Of a stretch of DNA of 64,000 nt, positions 33,459 through 42,003 are shown piece after piece. Every line of letters begins with the position of its first letter. Positions within the stretch are counted from its first letter, which is position 1. The stretch covers positions 62,001 through 126,000 of the forward strand of contig JAFRTE010000022.1 in assembly GCA_017427285.1 (NCBI GenBank). Reading direction: 5' to 3'. The position numbers and the translations under genes are program-made. The DNA is from Clostridia bacterium. Lineage in GTDB: Bacteria; Bacillota; Clostridia; Oscillospirales; UBA644. Below the pieces are notes generated by a model, which ran no database searches, had not been told where the DNA came from, and worked only from the letters and a program-made list of their open reading frames with translations.

Positions 33459-35996
33459 TCACATAAATCTTGATAGATTAACGTTATCATTGACGTATCC
33501 GACCACGCTGTTCATATTTGATACACCAAGCCGTTTCAAATCAGAGAAGGTGTAACTGGGTATTTGCGTACCAAGAAGTTGATACTTCTTGTCTTCGATA
33601 GCGCGTCGTACATCCTTGTCAGTCAAATATGTTTCAAAGAATCGGCGAACCTCGTAATAGTCACCTGCAGGCACACCACATGTCAACATATAACTATCAA
33701 ACTCATCGTTAACGAGTTCTTTTTTGCTCTTAAACCAGGGAATTGCGCCGAAAATCTTATCAAGCATCTCACGAACGGTTACACGGCGATCCACGCCCGT
33801 TGCACGGCGAAGCTTGTCCCAAGTGTAGAACTCGGCAGGCTTATGAAGATAGGTGTCTTCAATATATCTCTGGGCAGCAGCATAATTGCCTTGCTCGTAC
33901 TGCTCTTTTGCCGTTGCATCCTTTTTAACCTCGTCTTCGAATTTCTCAAAGAACATACGGTCAATCTTCATGCCTTGGAGTCCGACCTTTGTTTCGGTCA
34001 TCGTCTTCAGCGGATCCGGATCGAAATTCTCAAACGCAGAAACGCTTACTGGGCCCCCGCCGGCTCCGGTACTCTCACTTCCCAGACGAGGCAGTTTTAT
34101 GACTTCATCGTAGTCGTATTTCTCCTCAAAATACTCACAGTTTCCAAAAAAGTCAAACAGCTTAAAGGTATCCTTGGGCGCCGTGTGGCTTTCTACTGCA
34201 CCGCCGTTACGTTCTGAATAGTTGAAGGTGTAGGTTCGGGTTCCACGGCCTTTGATCTGAATGAAATCTGTCGGGGAGAAAATTGGGCGGAAAAGCCCTA
34301 TATTCAGCAGGTCTTCACAGTCATACCCCGTGGTCATCATCCCCACAGTTACACATATACGAGTTTTGGAAGAACGGTATCCTTCAAGAAATTTGGTTGT
34401 CCCGCTCAGATTATTGTTTTGGAAGTTGATCGTATACTCCTGAGCATTCTGAACATCAGAGGTAATTTGCATGGCAAAATCAGAGTAATACATATCGGGG
34501 AACATCTTATCGGCATAGATGTTGAGAAGCTGTGTGATCTTCGCAGCATGCTTTCGGCTGACACAGAACACGATGCCTTTACCGATTTCGCCGGTCAGCG
34601 GATCTCGCAGGGCGTTGTCCATAAAGGTTTTGACAAATATCTTGTTCGTCTCGTCAGAGAAAAACTTCTTTTCAAAATCCCGCGCAAAGAAGGTTTCCTC
34701 TTCGTCTTCGTCCTGCTCATCTCCAGAGCGCAAAACGGCGTATCCTTCATCGGCAAGGAGTTGTGTTGTAATATCCGTCCTTGCGTCAACGACAGTGGGA
34801 TTCACAAGGTAAGGACCGTCGGGATCATTAACTCCGTCAATTAATGAATACCGGAAAGTAGGTTCTCCGCTCTCGCAGCCGAACGTGCGATATGTATCGA
34901 GCAACTGCCTCCGCTCCCAAGCACGAGGATCATTTGCCGCCAGATCATCAGCATTTATGTTTTTCAGATAGTCCTTCGGTGTAGCAGTCAAGCCAAGCTT
35001 ATATCCAATAAAATACTCAAATACAGCACGGCTGTTTCCACTGATTGAACGATGACTTTCGTCTGCAATAATCAGTGAAAAATCCGTGGGCTTGAAAACG
35101 GTTTTGTATTTGTTGTTATATGCAAGCGTTTGCACCGTAGAAACAACAATATCAGCTTTGCGCCAATCCTCGGTGTGCTCTTTGAAAATGACAGTTTCGT
35201 AATCGGGCTTCAGGTAATTGATAAAATTCTTCTTTGCTTGGTTTTCAAGCTCAATTCTATCAACCAAGAAGAGAACACGGTTGGCGTTACCGCTTCTCAA
35301 GAATAAGCGAATGACCGCTGCGGAAGTAAGTGTTTTTCCAGTTCCTGTTGCCATTTCAAAGAGAAAGCGTTGATTTCCTTCTCTCACAGATTGCTGGAGG
35401 GCTTTGATTGCGTTGACCTGATATTTACGCATCATCCGTAAACCACGGTCTTTCAGATACTGCGCCCGTGTGTCTGGATTTTGGTATTCAGGTGCCTCTG
35501 CATAACGGGGTTCGCGAACCACGGCAATATAATCCGGCGTAATCTCTTCGTTGTAAAGTCTGGCTGGATCAGCATTCAAAGCCTTGCTTTCCCGAACACT
35601 TTCATATGTTGGAAAAGCAAGAATAATTTGAGGATTACCCTTGTAGATGTTCCAGAAGTAATGAATGTTCCCGTTTGAGAGAATAACATACTTCACAAAA
35701 TTGCTCTTGGCATAAGCTCGTGCCTGTTCTTTGCCAACAAGGGGATCTTTATCCTCTGATTTTGCTTCGAGGACAATAAAGGGCTTTCCCTGCTCATCAA
35801 GAAGCAGGAAATCAATAAACCCATTCTTCACTTTTTCAAAATTTTCGCCAAAGTCATCAAATTGCTTCTTTGTGATTTTGACATTGGCTTCCACTTGAAT
35901 ATTAGCCGGGCCATTCTCATCATCAAAGAACCGCCAGCCAGCAGCCTCAAGCAATTTATTTATTTTTATACGAGCCTTTGCTTCTTTTACGCTCAT
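33459..35996 (-). CDS. hsdR: Type I restriction endonuclease subunit R
   Basis: The product is 845 residues, EcoEI-like in length. The N-terminal nuclease has GFIDFLLLDEQGKPFIVLEAKSE (about 58), giving the D...ExK catalytic set. The translocase has Walker A MATGTGKTL (about 215), DESHRS (motif II), GLTATPKD (III), GMMTTGYDCEDL (V) and IKGRGTRTY (VI). The C-terminal part resembles the EcoEI R C-terminal domain. AAGAGGT precedes ATG 35996, 32 bp after the stop of a decayed gene. Together with the fused HsdM-S it makes a complete system. Confidence 0.9.
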   Translation of the reverse strand: MSVKEAKARIKINKLLEAAGWRFFDDENGPANIQVEANVKITKKQFDDFGENFEKVKNGFIDFLLLDEQGKPFIVLEAKSEDKDPLVGKEQARAYAKSNFVKYVILSNGNIHYFWNIYKGNPQIILAFPTYESVRESKALNADPARLYNEEITPDYIAVVREPRYAEAPEYQNPDTRAQYLKDRGLRMMRKYQVNAIKALQQSVREGNQRFLFEMATGTGKTLTSAAVIRLFLRSGNANRVLFLVDRIELENQAKKNFINYLKPDYETVIFKEHTEDWRKADIVVSTVQTLAYNNKYKTVFKPTDFSLIIADESHRSISGNSRAVFEYFIGYKLGLTATPKDYLKNINADDLAANDPRAWERRQLLDTYRTFGCESGEPTFRYSLIDGVNDPDGPYLVNPTVVDARTDITTQLLADEGYAVLRSGDEQDEDEEETFFARDFEKKFFSDETNKIFVKTFMDNALRDPLTGEIGKGIVFCVSRKHAAKITQLLNIYADKMFPDMYYSDFAMQITSDVQNAQEYTINFQNNNLSGTTKFLEGYRSSKTRICVTVGMMTTGYDCEDLLNIGLFRPIFSPTDFIQIKGRGTRTYTFNYSERNGGAVESHTAPKDTFKLFDFFGNCEYFEEKYDYDEVIKLPRLGSESTGAGGGPVSVSAFENFDPDPLKTMTETKVGLQGMKIDRMFFEKFEDEVKKDATAKEQYEQGNYAAAQRYIEDTYLHKPAEFYTWDKLRRATGVDRRVTVREMLDKIFGAIPWFKSKKELVNDEFDSYMLTCGVPAGDYYEVRRFFETYLTDKDVRRAIEDKKYQLLGTQIPSYTFSDLKRLGVSNMNSVVGYVNDNVNLSRFM

Positions 35997-36028
35997 ACTG
36001 CACCTCTTTTATGTATTCTACGGTGTTT

Positions 36029-37012
36029 TTATTTGCTCCACAAATCATCAACAGACTTAGCTGTCATAATCGCTTTGTACGATGAGTATCTTGGCGCTTG
36101 CGGCGCTTGCCCCTTATTAGCGCCGAGTCCGATCTTGTTGATTTTTTGCGTTGTTCCGGCTTTGAAATACAGTATGTATTTATTTGTTTCGTTATATTTT
36201 TCAATACGATCTATTTCAGCAATACATGTGATTCCAGAAACAGGAGCAACCTGATAAGCTGCAATATACTTGATCTTATCAATCATAGCGCCGGAGATCC
36301 TAATTGCAAACCAGCGGCTGTTTTTCAGAAATTCTTCTTCAAAGCCATCTTCTCTGGCGGGAACCACTATTGTGTCAAGCTCATCAGCATCTTCGTTTTC
36401 TGCCACGTCGGTAAGTATTTCATCCTTGAATGGAGTAAAACGATACAGTTTATTCTTTCCTCAAACATAGGTCTGCGCTTCCAAGACTTCGGTCGTCATT
36501 GTGAGCTGTCCCATGACATTGTACAGTTCGTCCGTTGCCTCATCAATAATGACAATTGCAGCGGGTTTGTTATCGAAAATCACTTTATCAAAAAGCTCAC
36601 TACTGTTATTAAAAGATGATCGTTTAAAAAACTCATTCAACTTTGCCTGCTTTTGAGAATCAGCCTGAATAGCCGAAAGCAAAAGGTTCTTTATCTTGTA
36701 TTTGTCCATTTCAGATGAAATACCAAAACGAAGTATCTGCTCTCCGATATGTCCATAGACATCATGGCTGTTCAACTCAACCTCGACAAGATAAAGCCGG
36801 GGGTCAGTATGAAAAGTCAAATCAAGATAATAACCATCGGGAATTGTTGCGCCCTTTTTCGGTTTGCCGATAAGTTTTTTAATATCGAAATAAATGCCAT
36901 CCTTGCCAAATATGGCATCAACATTTGCGATGACCATTTCTTCAAATTCGGATTCCAACCCATATGAATACAAGTTATAGGTTTTTCCTTTTTCATCAAC
37001 TATCTTGTGCAC
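36029..37012 (-). pseudogene. PD-(D/E)XK-like gene with an in-frame TGA
   Basis: From GTG 37012 (AGGAG upstream) the frame encodes a nuclease-like core: DGYYLDLTFHTDPRLYLVEV and ELNSHDVYGHIGEQILRF. A TGA interrupts it at 36461-36463 after LEAQTYV. The same frame then continues as KNKLYRFTPFKDEIL to TAA 36029, about 327 codons in all, so a single base change (for example CGA to TGA) explains the break. The TGA is not recoded in this genome, where other genes end with it. It precedes hsdR in the same direction, so it was probably an accessory gene of the restriction locus. Confidence 0.65.
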
Positions 37013-37055
37013 AATAATTCTCCTGTTTCGATATTATTCTGAAGGTTTTAACTCA

Positions 37056-37139
37056 ATTCGAACCCACTGGGTATTACGCCGGCTCTGTTTTCGAGCGTCG
37101 GGCATCATGACTAACCTGCGGGGTTCGAATCTGAGCGGT
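37056..37139. repeat. Long inverted structure ATTCGAACCC/GGGTTCGAAT, copy A
   Basis: A perfect 10-bp inverted repeat (37056-37065 and 37121-37130) encloses 55 bp and is followed by CTGAGCGG and a T run. A related structure lies at 38101-38167. The half-site resembles a tRNA T-arm. The remaining sequence 37013-37224 shows no gene. Confidence 0.5.
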
Positions 37140-37224
37140 TTTTTTTCATGGTTTTTAATGAGATAATTCATTAATTGCGTCCTTAACCAACTCATAATGA
37201 ACAATCATTGTTTTATCAAACGTT

Positions 37225-38022
37225 TTAATCATCATTTTTGGCTTTGTTGTTATACTCATCAACGATTCGTTCAGCTTTATACAATACGACCTGCATTCTT
37301 AGATGATATTCATCCGACTCAGTATACTTTTTGTCGTAGCCTATTTTTGCAATTGGCAAAAACATATTCCCGTAATGAGCCGGCCTTGGAGAATAATCAC
37401 TCGTATCTGCACATGTAATTCTGTTATGGTTTTCCCCTGGTGCATCACCAAGCCTCAACCGCACCTCTCGGATTGACAACTTACGAAACCCATGCTCAAA
37501 GAACAGATAATTTGTTCCACCTTTACGCGCTTCGGATTCATATGCCAAGCAATCCGGTTCCTCATATGCTATATCGTCGATAACTTCTCTGTCCGACTTG
37601 CTCAAAGTCTCGTGACGCTCAAGCTTTTTTAATATCTTATTAAATTCAACCTGAGTGCCATCAATAATTTGAAGCTCTTGAGGAGGGTAAACAGTTGGAA
37701 TAAAACTGCTTCCATCGTCATAAGCCCAAAACATCAAGAGGTTATTATTTGCTCCCCACCTTTTGGCCTCTGCACGAGCAGTTTCAGGGCTATCCGCCCA
37801 ATAGGATAACCTCTGTCCCGGAAAAAGGTTTGAATAACGATTATCTGAGCGGCTTAGTCGAAGATTGCCCGCATGAAGCTCACTGACAGTTTTTCCATAG
37901 AGGTTGTCGCTAAACTGGATACAGCGATAAAAATCGAATTCACCTGTCATAACCAAAGGCAATGACTTGTGCTTAAGGATAGAAATATTGCCTGTATGAT
38001 TTGGAAAAAAGATTGGCGACAT
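37225..38022 (-). CDS. Uncharacterized protein, possibly RES-like
   Basis: The product is 265 residues; AAGGAG lies before ATG 38022. I do not recognise the family firmly. The N-terminal half reads YRCIQFSDNLYGKTVSEL, then LSRSDNRYSNLFPGQRLS and YWADSPETARAEAKRWG. The arrangement R...Y.(A/S).s...A..E is reminiscent of RES-domain toxins that consume NAD, but the match is loose. There is no signal peptide or membrane helix. It is flanked on both sides by related inverted repeats, suggesting a separate insertion into the defence island. Confidence 0.5.
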   Translation of the reverse strand: MSPIFFPNHTGNISILKHKSLPLVMTGEFDFYRCIQFSDNLYGKTVSELHAGNLRLSRSDNRYSNLFPGQRLSYWADSPETARAEAKRWGANNNLLMFWAYDDGSSFIPTVYPPQELQIIDGTQVEFNKILKKLERHETLSKSDREVIDDIAYEEPDCLAYESEARKGGTNYLFFEHGFRKLSIREVRLRLGDAPGENHNRITCADTSDYSPRPAHYGNMFLPIAKIGYDKKYTESDEYHLRMQVVLYKAERIVDEYNNKAKNDD

Positions 38023-38100
38023 TCCACTATCTCCTTGTTTATTCTCTTGTTTCCATCTGAAAAGTGCTCTCGCACTGTCGTCTCTTTGCTCTTTTACATC

Positions 38101-38167
38101 ATTCGAACTCTCGAACTAATATAGCGTATTGACCATCAAGCTGAATCTGTTAGGGTTCGAATTAAGA
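38101..38167. repeat. Long inverted structure ATTCGAACTC/GGGTTCGAAT, copy B
   Basis: ATTCGAACTC (38101-38110) pairs with GGGTTCGAAT (38153-38162) with one mismatch across a 42-bp loop, followed by TAAGAGCGG and a T run. The sequence and layout match copy A at 37056. The rest of the gap 38023-38175 shows no gene. Confidence 0.5.
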
Positions 38168-38175
38168 GCGGTTTT

Positions 38176-39540
38176 TCAGATATTATCGTTCAGATCCGAG
38201 AAATCGGAATTGAACAGGATTTCTTTCGGAAGTTCCTTTTTGTGCAGGAACATCAGCATATAGATCGGGAAGTAGGTGATCTTGCCGTCTGTTTCGACGT
38301 TGCCGTTGCAGAAAACGAAGCCCTCTTCGATGCCGTAGTCCGTCAGATTCAGCACGTTATCCATTGCGTTGTGACGGTAATAATCCTTGCCGGATTTGAT
38401 CTCGATCGGCAGGATTCTGCCGTCCTCTTCGATCACGAAGTCAAGCTCGCCGAATTTTTTGCTGTTGTAGTAATAGAGTGTATAACCGTGCGCGGTCAGC
38501 TCCTCGGCGGCGACGTTCTCGTAAATGGAGCCGAAGTTGATCGTCGTTTCGTGCTGCAGGATCTTGAGCTGGATCTCGTTCCCGTACTGTGCGGCGAGCA
38601 AACCGACGTCGTTCGAGAACAGTTTGAAAAGGTTCTGCGATTTGGAGAGCAGCAGCGGCACTCTCGGCTCGTCCACGACGTTCGCCGGGAGTGCGACGCC
38701 GGCGTTTTTCAGCCACAGGAAGCTGTCGTAATACTTGTCAAACCGCGCTTTTTCATTGAGATTCTTCAGGATGAAGCGCTTGTTTTTCGCGTTCAGCTCA
38801 CTGGGGATCAGGTCGAAGATCTCGTTGAGATAGAGACGGTTTTTCTCGTCGTATTTTGAAATATCGCGCTTGTAGAGCCGGATGATCGCGCTTTGTGCGT
38901 CGGCGACTTTGCGGAGATTTTTCGTTTCCAGATATGTGGAGACCGCCTCCGGCATACCGCCGACGATGAGGTAAAGCTCGAACAGCGCCGTCATGCGCTC
39001 GTGGATAAACGCGTCCACGGGCTTTTTCTGTTCGAACGAGACCCGGAGCGCGTCGATGACCTTTGCGCCGACGTTGTTCGCCCAGGCAAATTCCTCGAAA
39101 TCCAGCGGATACATCGTGATGATGTCCATGTATCCCACCGGGGCGGAGATGATATCCTTGAAAACCGTACCGAGCAGAGACCCGCTGAGGATATAGGAAT
39201 ACTTGCCGTCCTGCACGAGGTACTTGATCTGCGTGATCAGCTCCTTGCACTCCTGCACCTCATCGAAGAAGATCATCGTTTTCCCCGGGATCATCCGGTC
39301 GCCGAAAAGCGCGGAAAGGCGCAGCAAAATCTCATCCGCACCCTGCGCCCCCTCGAAAAGCGTGATATAGTCCGGATTCTCGATGAAATCCATTTTGATC
39401 ACGCTGTCGTAGTGGTCGTTTGCGAACTGCTCGATTATATAGGACTTACCGACCTGACGGGCGCCGATGATCATCAGCGCCTTTTTCGGGTTATCCTTGT
39501 AGAACTCTTCAATTTGCTTTGTGATTTTACGTTGGAGCAT
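38176..39540 (-). CDS. AAA ATPase with DUF4143 domain
   Basis: The product is 454 residues: AAA_14-type ATPase with Walker A IIGARQVGKSYII (about 24) and Walker B MIFFDEVQECKEL (about 90), SGSLLG (sensor region, about 119) and the C-terminal DUF4143 with restriction-like ELDFVIEEDGRILPIEIKSGK (about 370-390). Such proteins are very common in gut bacteria; some are thought to be defence or toxin-like, but no function is established. It has its own promoter at 39572-39600 and GGGAGG before ATG 39540. Confidence 0.85.
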   Translation of the reverse strand: MLQRKITKQIEEFYKDNPKKALMIIGARQVGKSYIIEQFANDHYDSVIKMDFIENPDYITLFEGAQGADEILLRLSALFGDRMIPGKTMIFFDEVQECKELITQIKYLVQDGKYSYILSGSLLGTVFKDIISAPVGYMDIITMYPLDFEEFAWANNVGAKVIDALRVSFEQKKPVDAFIHERMTALFELYLIVGGMPEAVSTYLETKNLRKVADAQSAIIRLYKRDISKYDEKNRLYLNEIFDLIPSELNAKNKRFILKNLNEKARFDKYYDSFLWLKNAGVALPANVVDEPRVPLLLSKSQNLFKLFSNDVGLLAAQYGNEIQLKILQHETTINFGSIYENVAAEELTAHGYTLYYYNSKKFGELDFVIEEDGRILPIEIKSGKDYYRHNAMDNVLNLTDYGIEEGFVFCNGNVETDGKITYFPIYMLMFLHKKELPKEILFNSDFSDLNDNI

Positions 39541-39571
39541 TTTTCATCCTCCCATAATTCTCGATGGTATT

Positions 39572-39600
39572 ATCATAGCACAAATCCACGGAGAAATCAA
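39572..39600 (-). promoter_or_regulatory. Promoter of the DUF4143 ATPase gene
   Basis: On the - strand TTGATT (39600-39595) and TATGAT (39577-39572) are spaced 17 bp and lie about 30 bp before ATG 39540. Confidence 0.6.
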
Positions 39601-39710
39601 GATATAATTTACACTTTTCCATGAACTTTTTCGCCGATTCACCGCACTTTTCTTGACGCGCTCTTTCGGCAGCCTGTTTGCGGAAGCCGATAAACGAAAT
39701 ACGCGAAACA

Positions 39711-39774
39711 AATTTCGCTTCATTTCGCATAATTTCGCATAATTTCGCATAGATTTCGCTTGGAATTTCGCATT
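39711..39774. repeat. Phased AATTTCGCAT repeats (iteron-like)
   Basis: Copies of (A)ATTTCGCAT start at 39711 (AATTTCGCTT), 39721 (CATTTCGCAT), 39731 and 39741 (AATTTCGCAT twice) in exact 10-bp phase. A variant follows at 39752 and another copy at 39764. One copy per helical turn fits protein binding on one DNA face. They lie 330 bp before the replication/mobilization genes and 170 bp before the divergent ATPase gene, so they may be an origin, partition or operator site. Confidence 0.6.
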
Positions 39775-39780
39775 CTCTCG

Positions 39781-40108
39781 TTTTGAAGTTCTTTCTCTTG
39801 ATCGGGAAAGGACTTTTTTGTTTTCAAAAAAACAGTTTGGCTCTCCGGGGAGCAGCTATATACACGGGAGCCGCTCTGATCCGGAATCCCCAGTGCTGTT
39901 TGGAACTTCGCGCGTCGAAAACCCTTGAAATATAAGGGTTTTCAGTGATTGTAACTACAAGAAAAATGTCGAGTTCTCCCCATGTTTTCTCCCCATTTTT
40001 CGCAAAAAAATCAACGGCAGAAGACGCACTTCTGCCGCCTGAAACATATCCCGTTTGTCCGGGATTACATACGGAGCGATCCGTAAATTTATTAAAGGAG
40101 GATTTGTT
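39781..40108. other. Gene-free stretch before the RepA module
   Basis: No gene is supported here. Two hairpins are visible: CGGCAGAAG (40015-40023) with CTTCTGCCG (40029-40037), and ATCCCG/CGGGAT around 40047-40063. Both lie shortly upstream of the first gene of the replication/mobilization operon, so they may be part of its leader or of an origin. Confidence 0.4.
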
Positions 40109-40345
40109 ATGAGAACAAATTCCAAAAACGGGCTGAAGAAGCCAAACGACGTCATTGTTTTTGACATCCCGGAAGCATCGGTCACAGACAGAGGAAGGGC
40201 GAAGAAACTTCGGTATCTGAAACGTGCGAAGGGCGTGAGACACGTCGGCTCGGTACCGTCCTATTGGGACGGCGGCAAGCTCATCATCCTGAAAGACGAT
40301 CTGATGAAGTGCCTCTTCGGGACGGACCGGGAGGACTATCGATGA
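40109..40345 (+). CDS. Small basic protein of the RepA module
   Basis: The start is ATG 40109 with AAAGGAGG 8 bp before it; the longer frame has no ribosome binding site. The product is 78 residues, rich in K and R (GLKKPNDVIVFDIPEASV, RGRAKKLRYLKRAKGVRH, DLMKCLFGTD). It has no recognised domain. The stop overlaps the RepA start (ATGA), so the two are translationally coupled. A role in DNA binding or priming with RepA is inferred from charge and context only. Confidence 0.65.
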   Translation: MRTNSKNGLKKPNDVIVFDIPEASVTDRGRAKKLRYLKRAKGVRHVGSVPSYWDGGKLIILKDDLMKCLFGTDREDYR

Positions 40346-41400
40346 ACGGGCTGAACGGAACGGGCGTGTACAATCCCTACGCCGAGATGCTGAAGGGCTT
40401 CAATTCCATCGACGCCGCGACGCTGATGGACAAGCCGCTTCCGAACAGCTGCTTTCTCGTGGAAAGGCTTGTGCCGGAAGGAGTCAATATGATATCCGGC
40501 GCGCCGAAGGTGGGAAAGAGCTGGCTGATGCTCGATCTGGCGCTCAGCATCGCCTCCGGGAAACCGTTTCTCGGGCAGAACACCGCGAAATGCGGTGTTC
40601 TCTACCTCTGCCTCGAGGACACGCTCAAACGCATCCAGGACAGACTGATGAAGCTGACGGACGAGGCGCCGGCGAATCTGCGCTTTGCGGTGACGGCGGG
40701 AACGCTGGGCGGAGGGTTTGAGGAAGAACTGAAAAACTATCTGCACTCCAACCCCGACACGAAGCTCGTCATCGTCGACACGCTGCAAAGGATCCGCTCG
40801 CCGAAAAGCAATAGCTCCGGCGGGATATACGCAAACGACTACGAGGATATTTCCGTGCTGAAGGAGATCGCCGCTTCACGGAACGTTTCGATCCTTCTCG
40901 TTCACCATCTGAGGAAGCAGAAGGACAGCGACGTCTTCAATCGGGTCTCGGGATCGTCGGGGATCACGGGCGCGGTGGACACCTCCTACGTTCTTCAGAA
41001 GGAAAGCCGGGAGTCGAAAACGGCGACGCTCATCGCCACCGGGCGCGACATCGAAATGCAGAAGATCACGCTGAAGTTTGAAAACCTCCGCTGGGTGTTT
41101 GTGGAGCGCAAGGACGGCGAACAGATCGTCAAAGAAACGGCGCCGCTCTTTCTCATTCAGCTGGTGGACTTCATGCGCGACCGAACGGAATGGACCGGCA
41201 CGGCGACAGAGCTTCTCGAAAATCTGAACGATCCGATCACGCCGGCGACCATGGTGAAGAATCAGATCGTGAAGTATTACTGCGATATTCTGGAGCCCGC
41301 CGGGATCAGCTTTGACAGTAAGAAAACGAAGACAGCGCGCCTGCTGACGTTCCGGAAAGGTGACGGGGTGACGGAAGGAGACGGCGAAAATGATATGTAG
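40342..41400 (+). CDS. RepA-like AAA ATPase (hexameric helicase family)
   Basis: ATG 40342 overlaps the upstream stop. The product is 352 residues with Walker A ISGAPKVGKSWLMLDLA (about 51-67), GVLYLCLEDTLKRIQDR (motif 1a, catalytic E), Walker B KLVIVDTLQRI and VLLVHHLRK (motif 3). This is the RecA-fold RepA/AAA_25 pattern used by plasmids and integrative elements for replication. The C-terminal quarter is probably a winged helix (TELLENLNDPITPATMVKN). It suggests that the element can replicate after excision. Confidence 0.85.
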   Translation: MNGLNGTGVYNPYAEMLKGFNSIDAATLMDKPLPNSCFLVERLVPEGVNMISGAPKVGKSWLMLDLALSIASGKPFLGQNTAKCGVLYLCLEDTLKRIQDRLMKLTDEAPANLRFAVTAGTLGGGFEEELKNYLHSNPDTKLVIVDTLQRIRSPKSNSSGGIYANDYEDISVLKEIAASRNVSILLVHHLRKQKDSDVFNRVSGSSGITGAVDTSYVLQKESRESKTATLIATGRDIEMQKITLKFENLRWVFVERKDGEQIVKETAPLFLIQLVDFMRDRTEWTGTATELLENLNDPITPATMVKNQIVKYYCDILEPAGISFDSKKTKTARLLTFRKGDGVTEGDGENDM

Positions 41401-41655
41401 CGAATTGCCCGTCATCGGCGTCACCGCCGTCACCACTTGCGAGATCGCCTGCACAAGCAACGACTTTGTACTCCCACGTCCAAAGTCTGCTTGGCGGGCA
41501 GCGTTGCCTTCACAAGCAACGACTTCGGGTACCCACGAAGTCTGGTTGTCGTCGGCTCAACAAGCATCGCCTTCGGGTGCACGCACCCGCCCGCACTTGT
41601 CAGGGCAAATCCCTGAAACCCTTAAAGAAACGAGATCACAAAGGAGGGAGTCATT
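41401..41655. other. Gene-free stretch between RepA and MobC, candidate oriT
   Basis: Reading frames are open here in more than one phase, but none has a ribosome binding site or sensible composition. The sequence has the repeated word CACAAGCAACGACTT (41450 and 41509 regions), the palindrome GGGTGCACGCACCC (about 41576-41589) and CAGGG-N5-CCCTG (about 41602-41616). Hairpins directly before mobC are what a transfer origin would show. Confidence 0.35.
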
Positions 41656-42003
41656 TTGAAAAGAACGGAAAGAATCAAGTTCTGGCTTGACGACGATGAG
41701 CTCGCATTAGCCGACAAAAAAGCAAAAGCAGCAGGGCTGAACCGCTCGGCGTATATTCGGAAACTGATGAGTGAAACAGAGGTCATCCCGGCAACTGATG
41801 TTGATTACGCGCTTTATGCGTCAGAGTTTCGCCGTCTCGGAAGAAACCTCAATGAGCGATTGAAGCGGATGGACACGACCGGTGAGATTGACTGTAATGA
41901 GATCGATAGGATCTTGATTGAAACCAAGAAAACAGCCGATCTGTTTCTGAAGGATCTCCGCGAGCATACGGCACATCTTGAAAACGGAGGTGGCGGAAGA
42001 TGA
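41656..42003 (+). CDS. mobC: Mobilization relaxosome protein MobC
   Basis: The product is 115 residues from TTG 41656, with AAGGAGGG 6 bp before it. The ribbon-helix-helix N-terminus (RTERIKFWLDDDELALADKK) with AAGLNRSAYIRKLM, then the MobC core DYALYASEFRRLGRNLNER and DRILIETKKTADLFLKDL, fit the family. MobC helps a relaxase bind and nick oriT. No relaxase gene follows, which is unusual because it normally overlaps mobC downstream. The stop overlaps the next, broken frame as ATGA. Confidence 0.85.
   Translation: MKRTERIKFWLDDDELALADKKAKAAGLNRSAYIRKLMSETEVIPATDVDYALYASEFRRLGRNLNERLKRMDTTGEIDCNEIDRILIETKKTADLFLKDLREHTAHLENGGGGR

Noticed and set aside
39711..39774. CRISPR array
   Set aside because: The repeat unit is only 10 bp in direct tandem without spacers, and no cas genes are present anywhere in the window.
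39824..40243. Open frames of 139 and 76 codons on the - strand opposite the RepA leader
   Set aside because: No ribosome binding site; they run antisense into the well-supported gene at 40109 and have no recognisable composition or domain.
41390..41690. Two overlapping open frames (89 and 74 codons) between RepA and MobC
   Set aside because: They have no ribosome binding site, are rich in S, T, P and R, overlap each other in different phases, and cover repeated words that look like a transfer origin.
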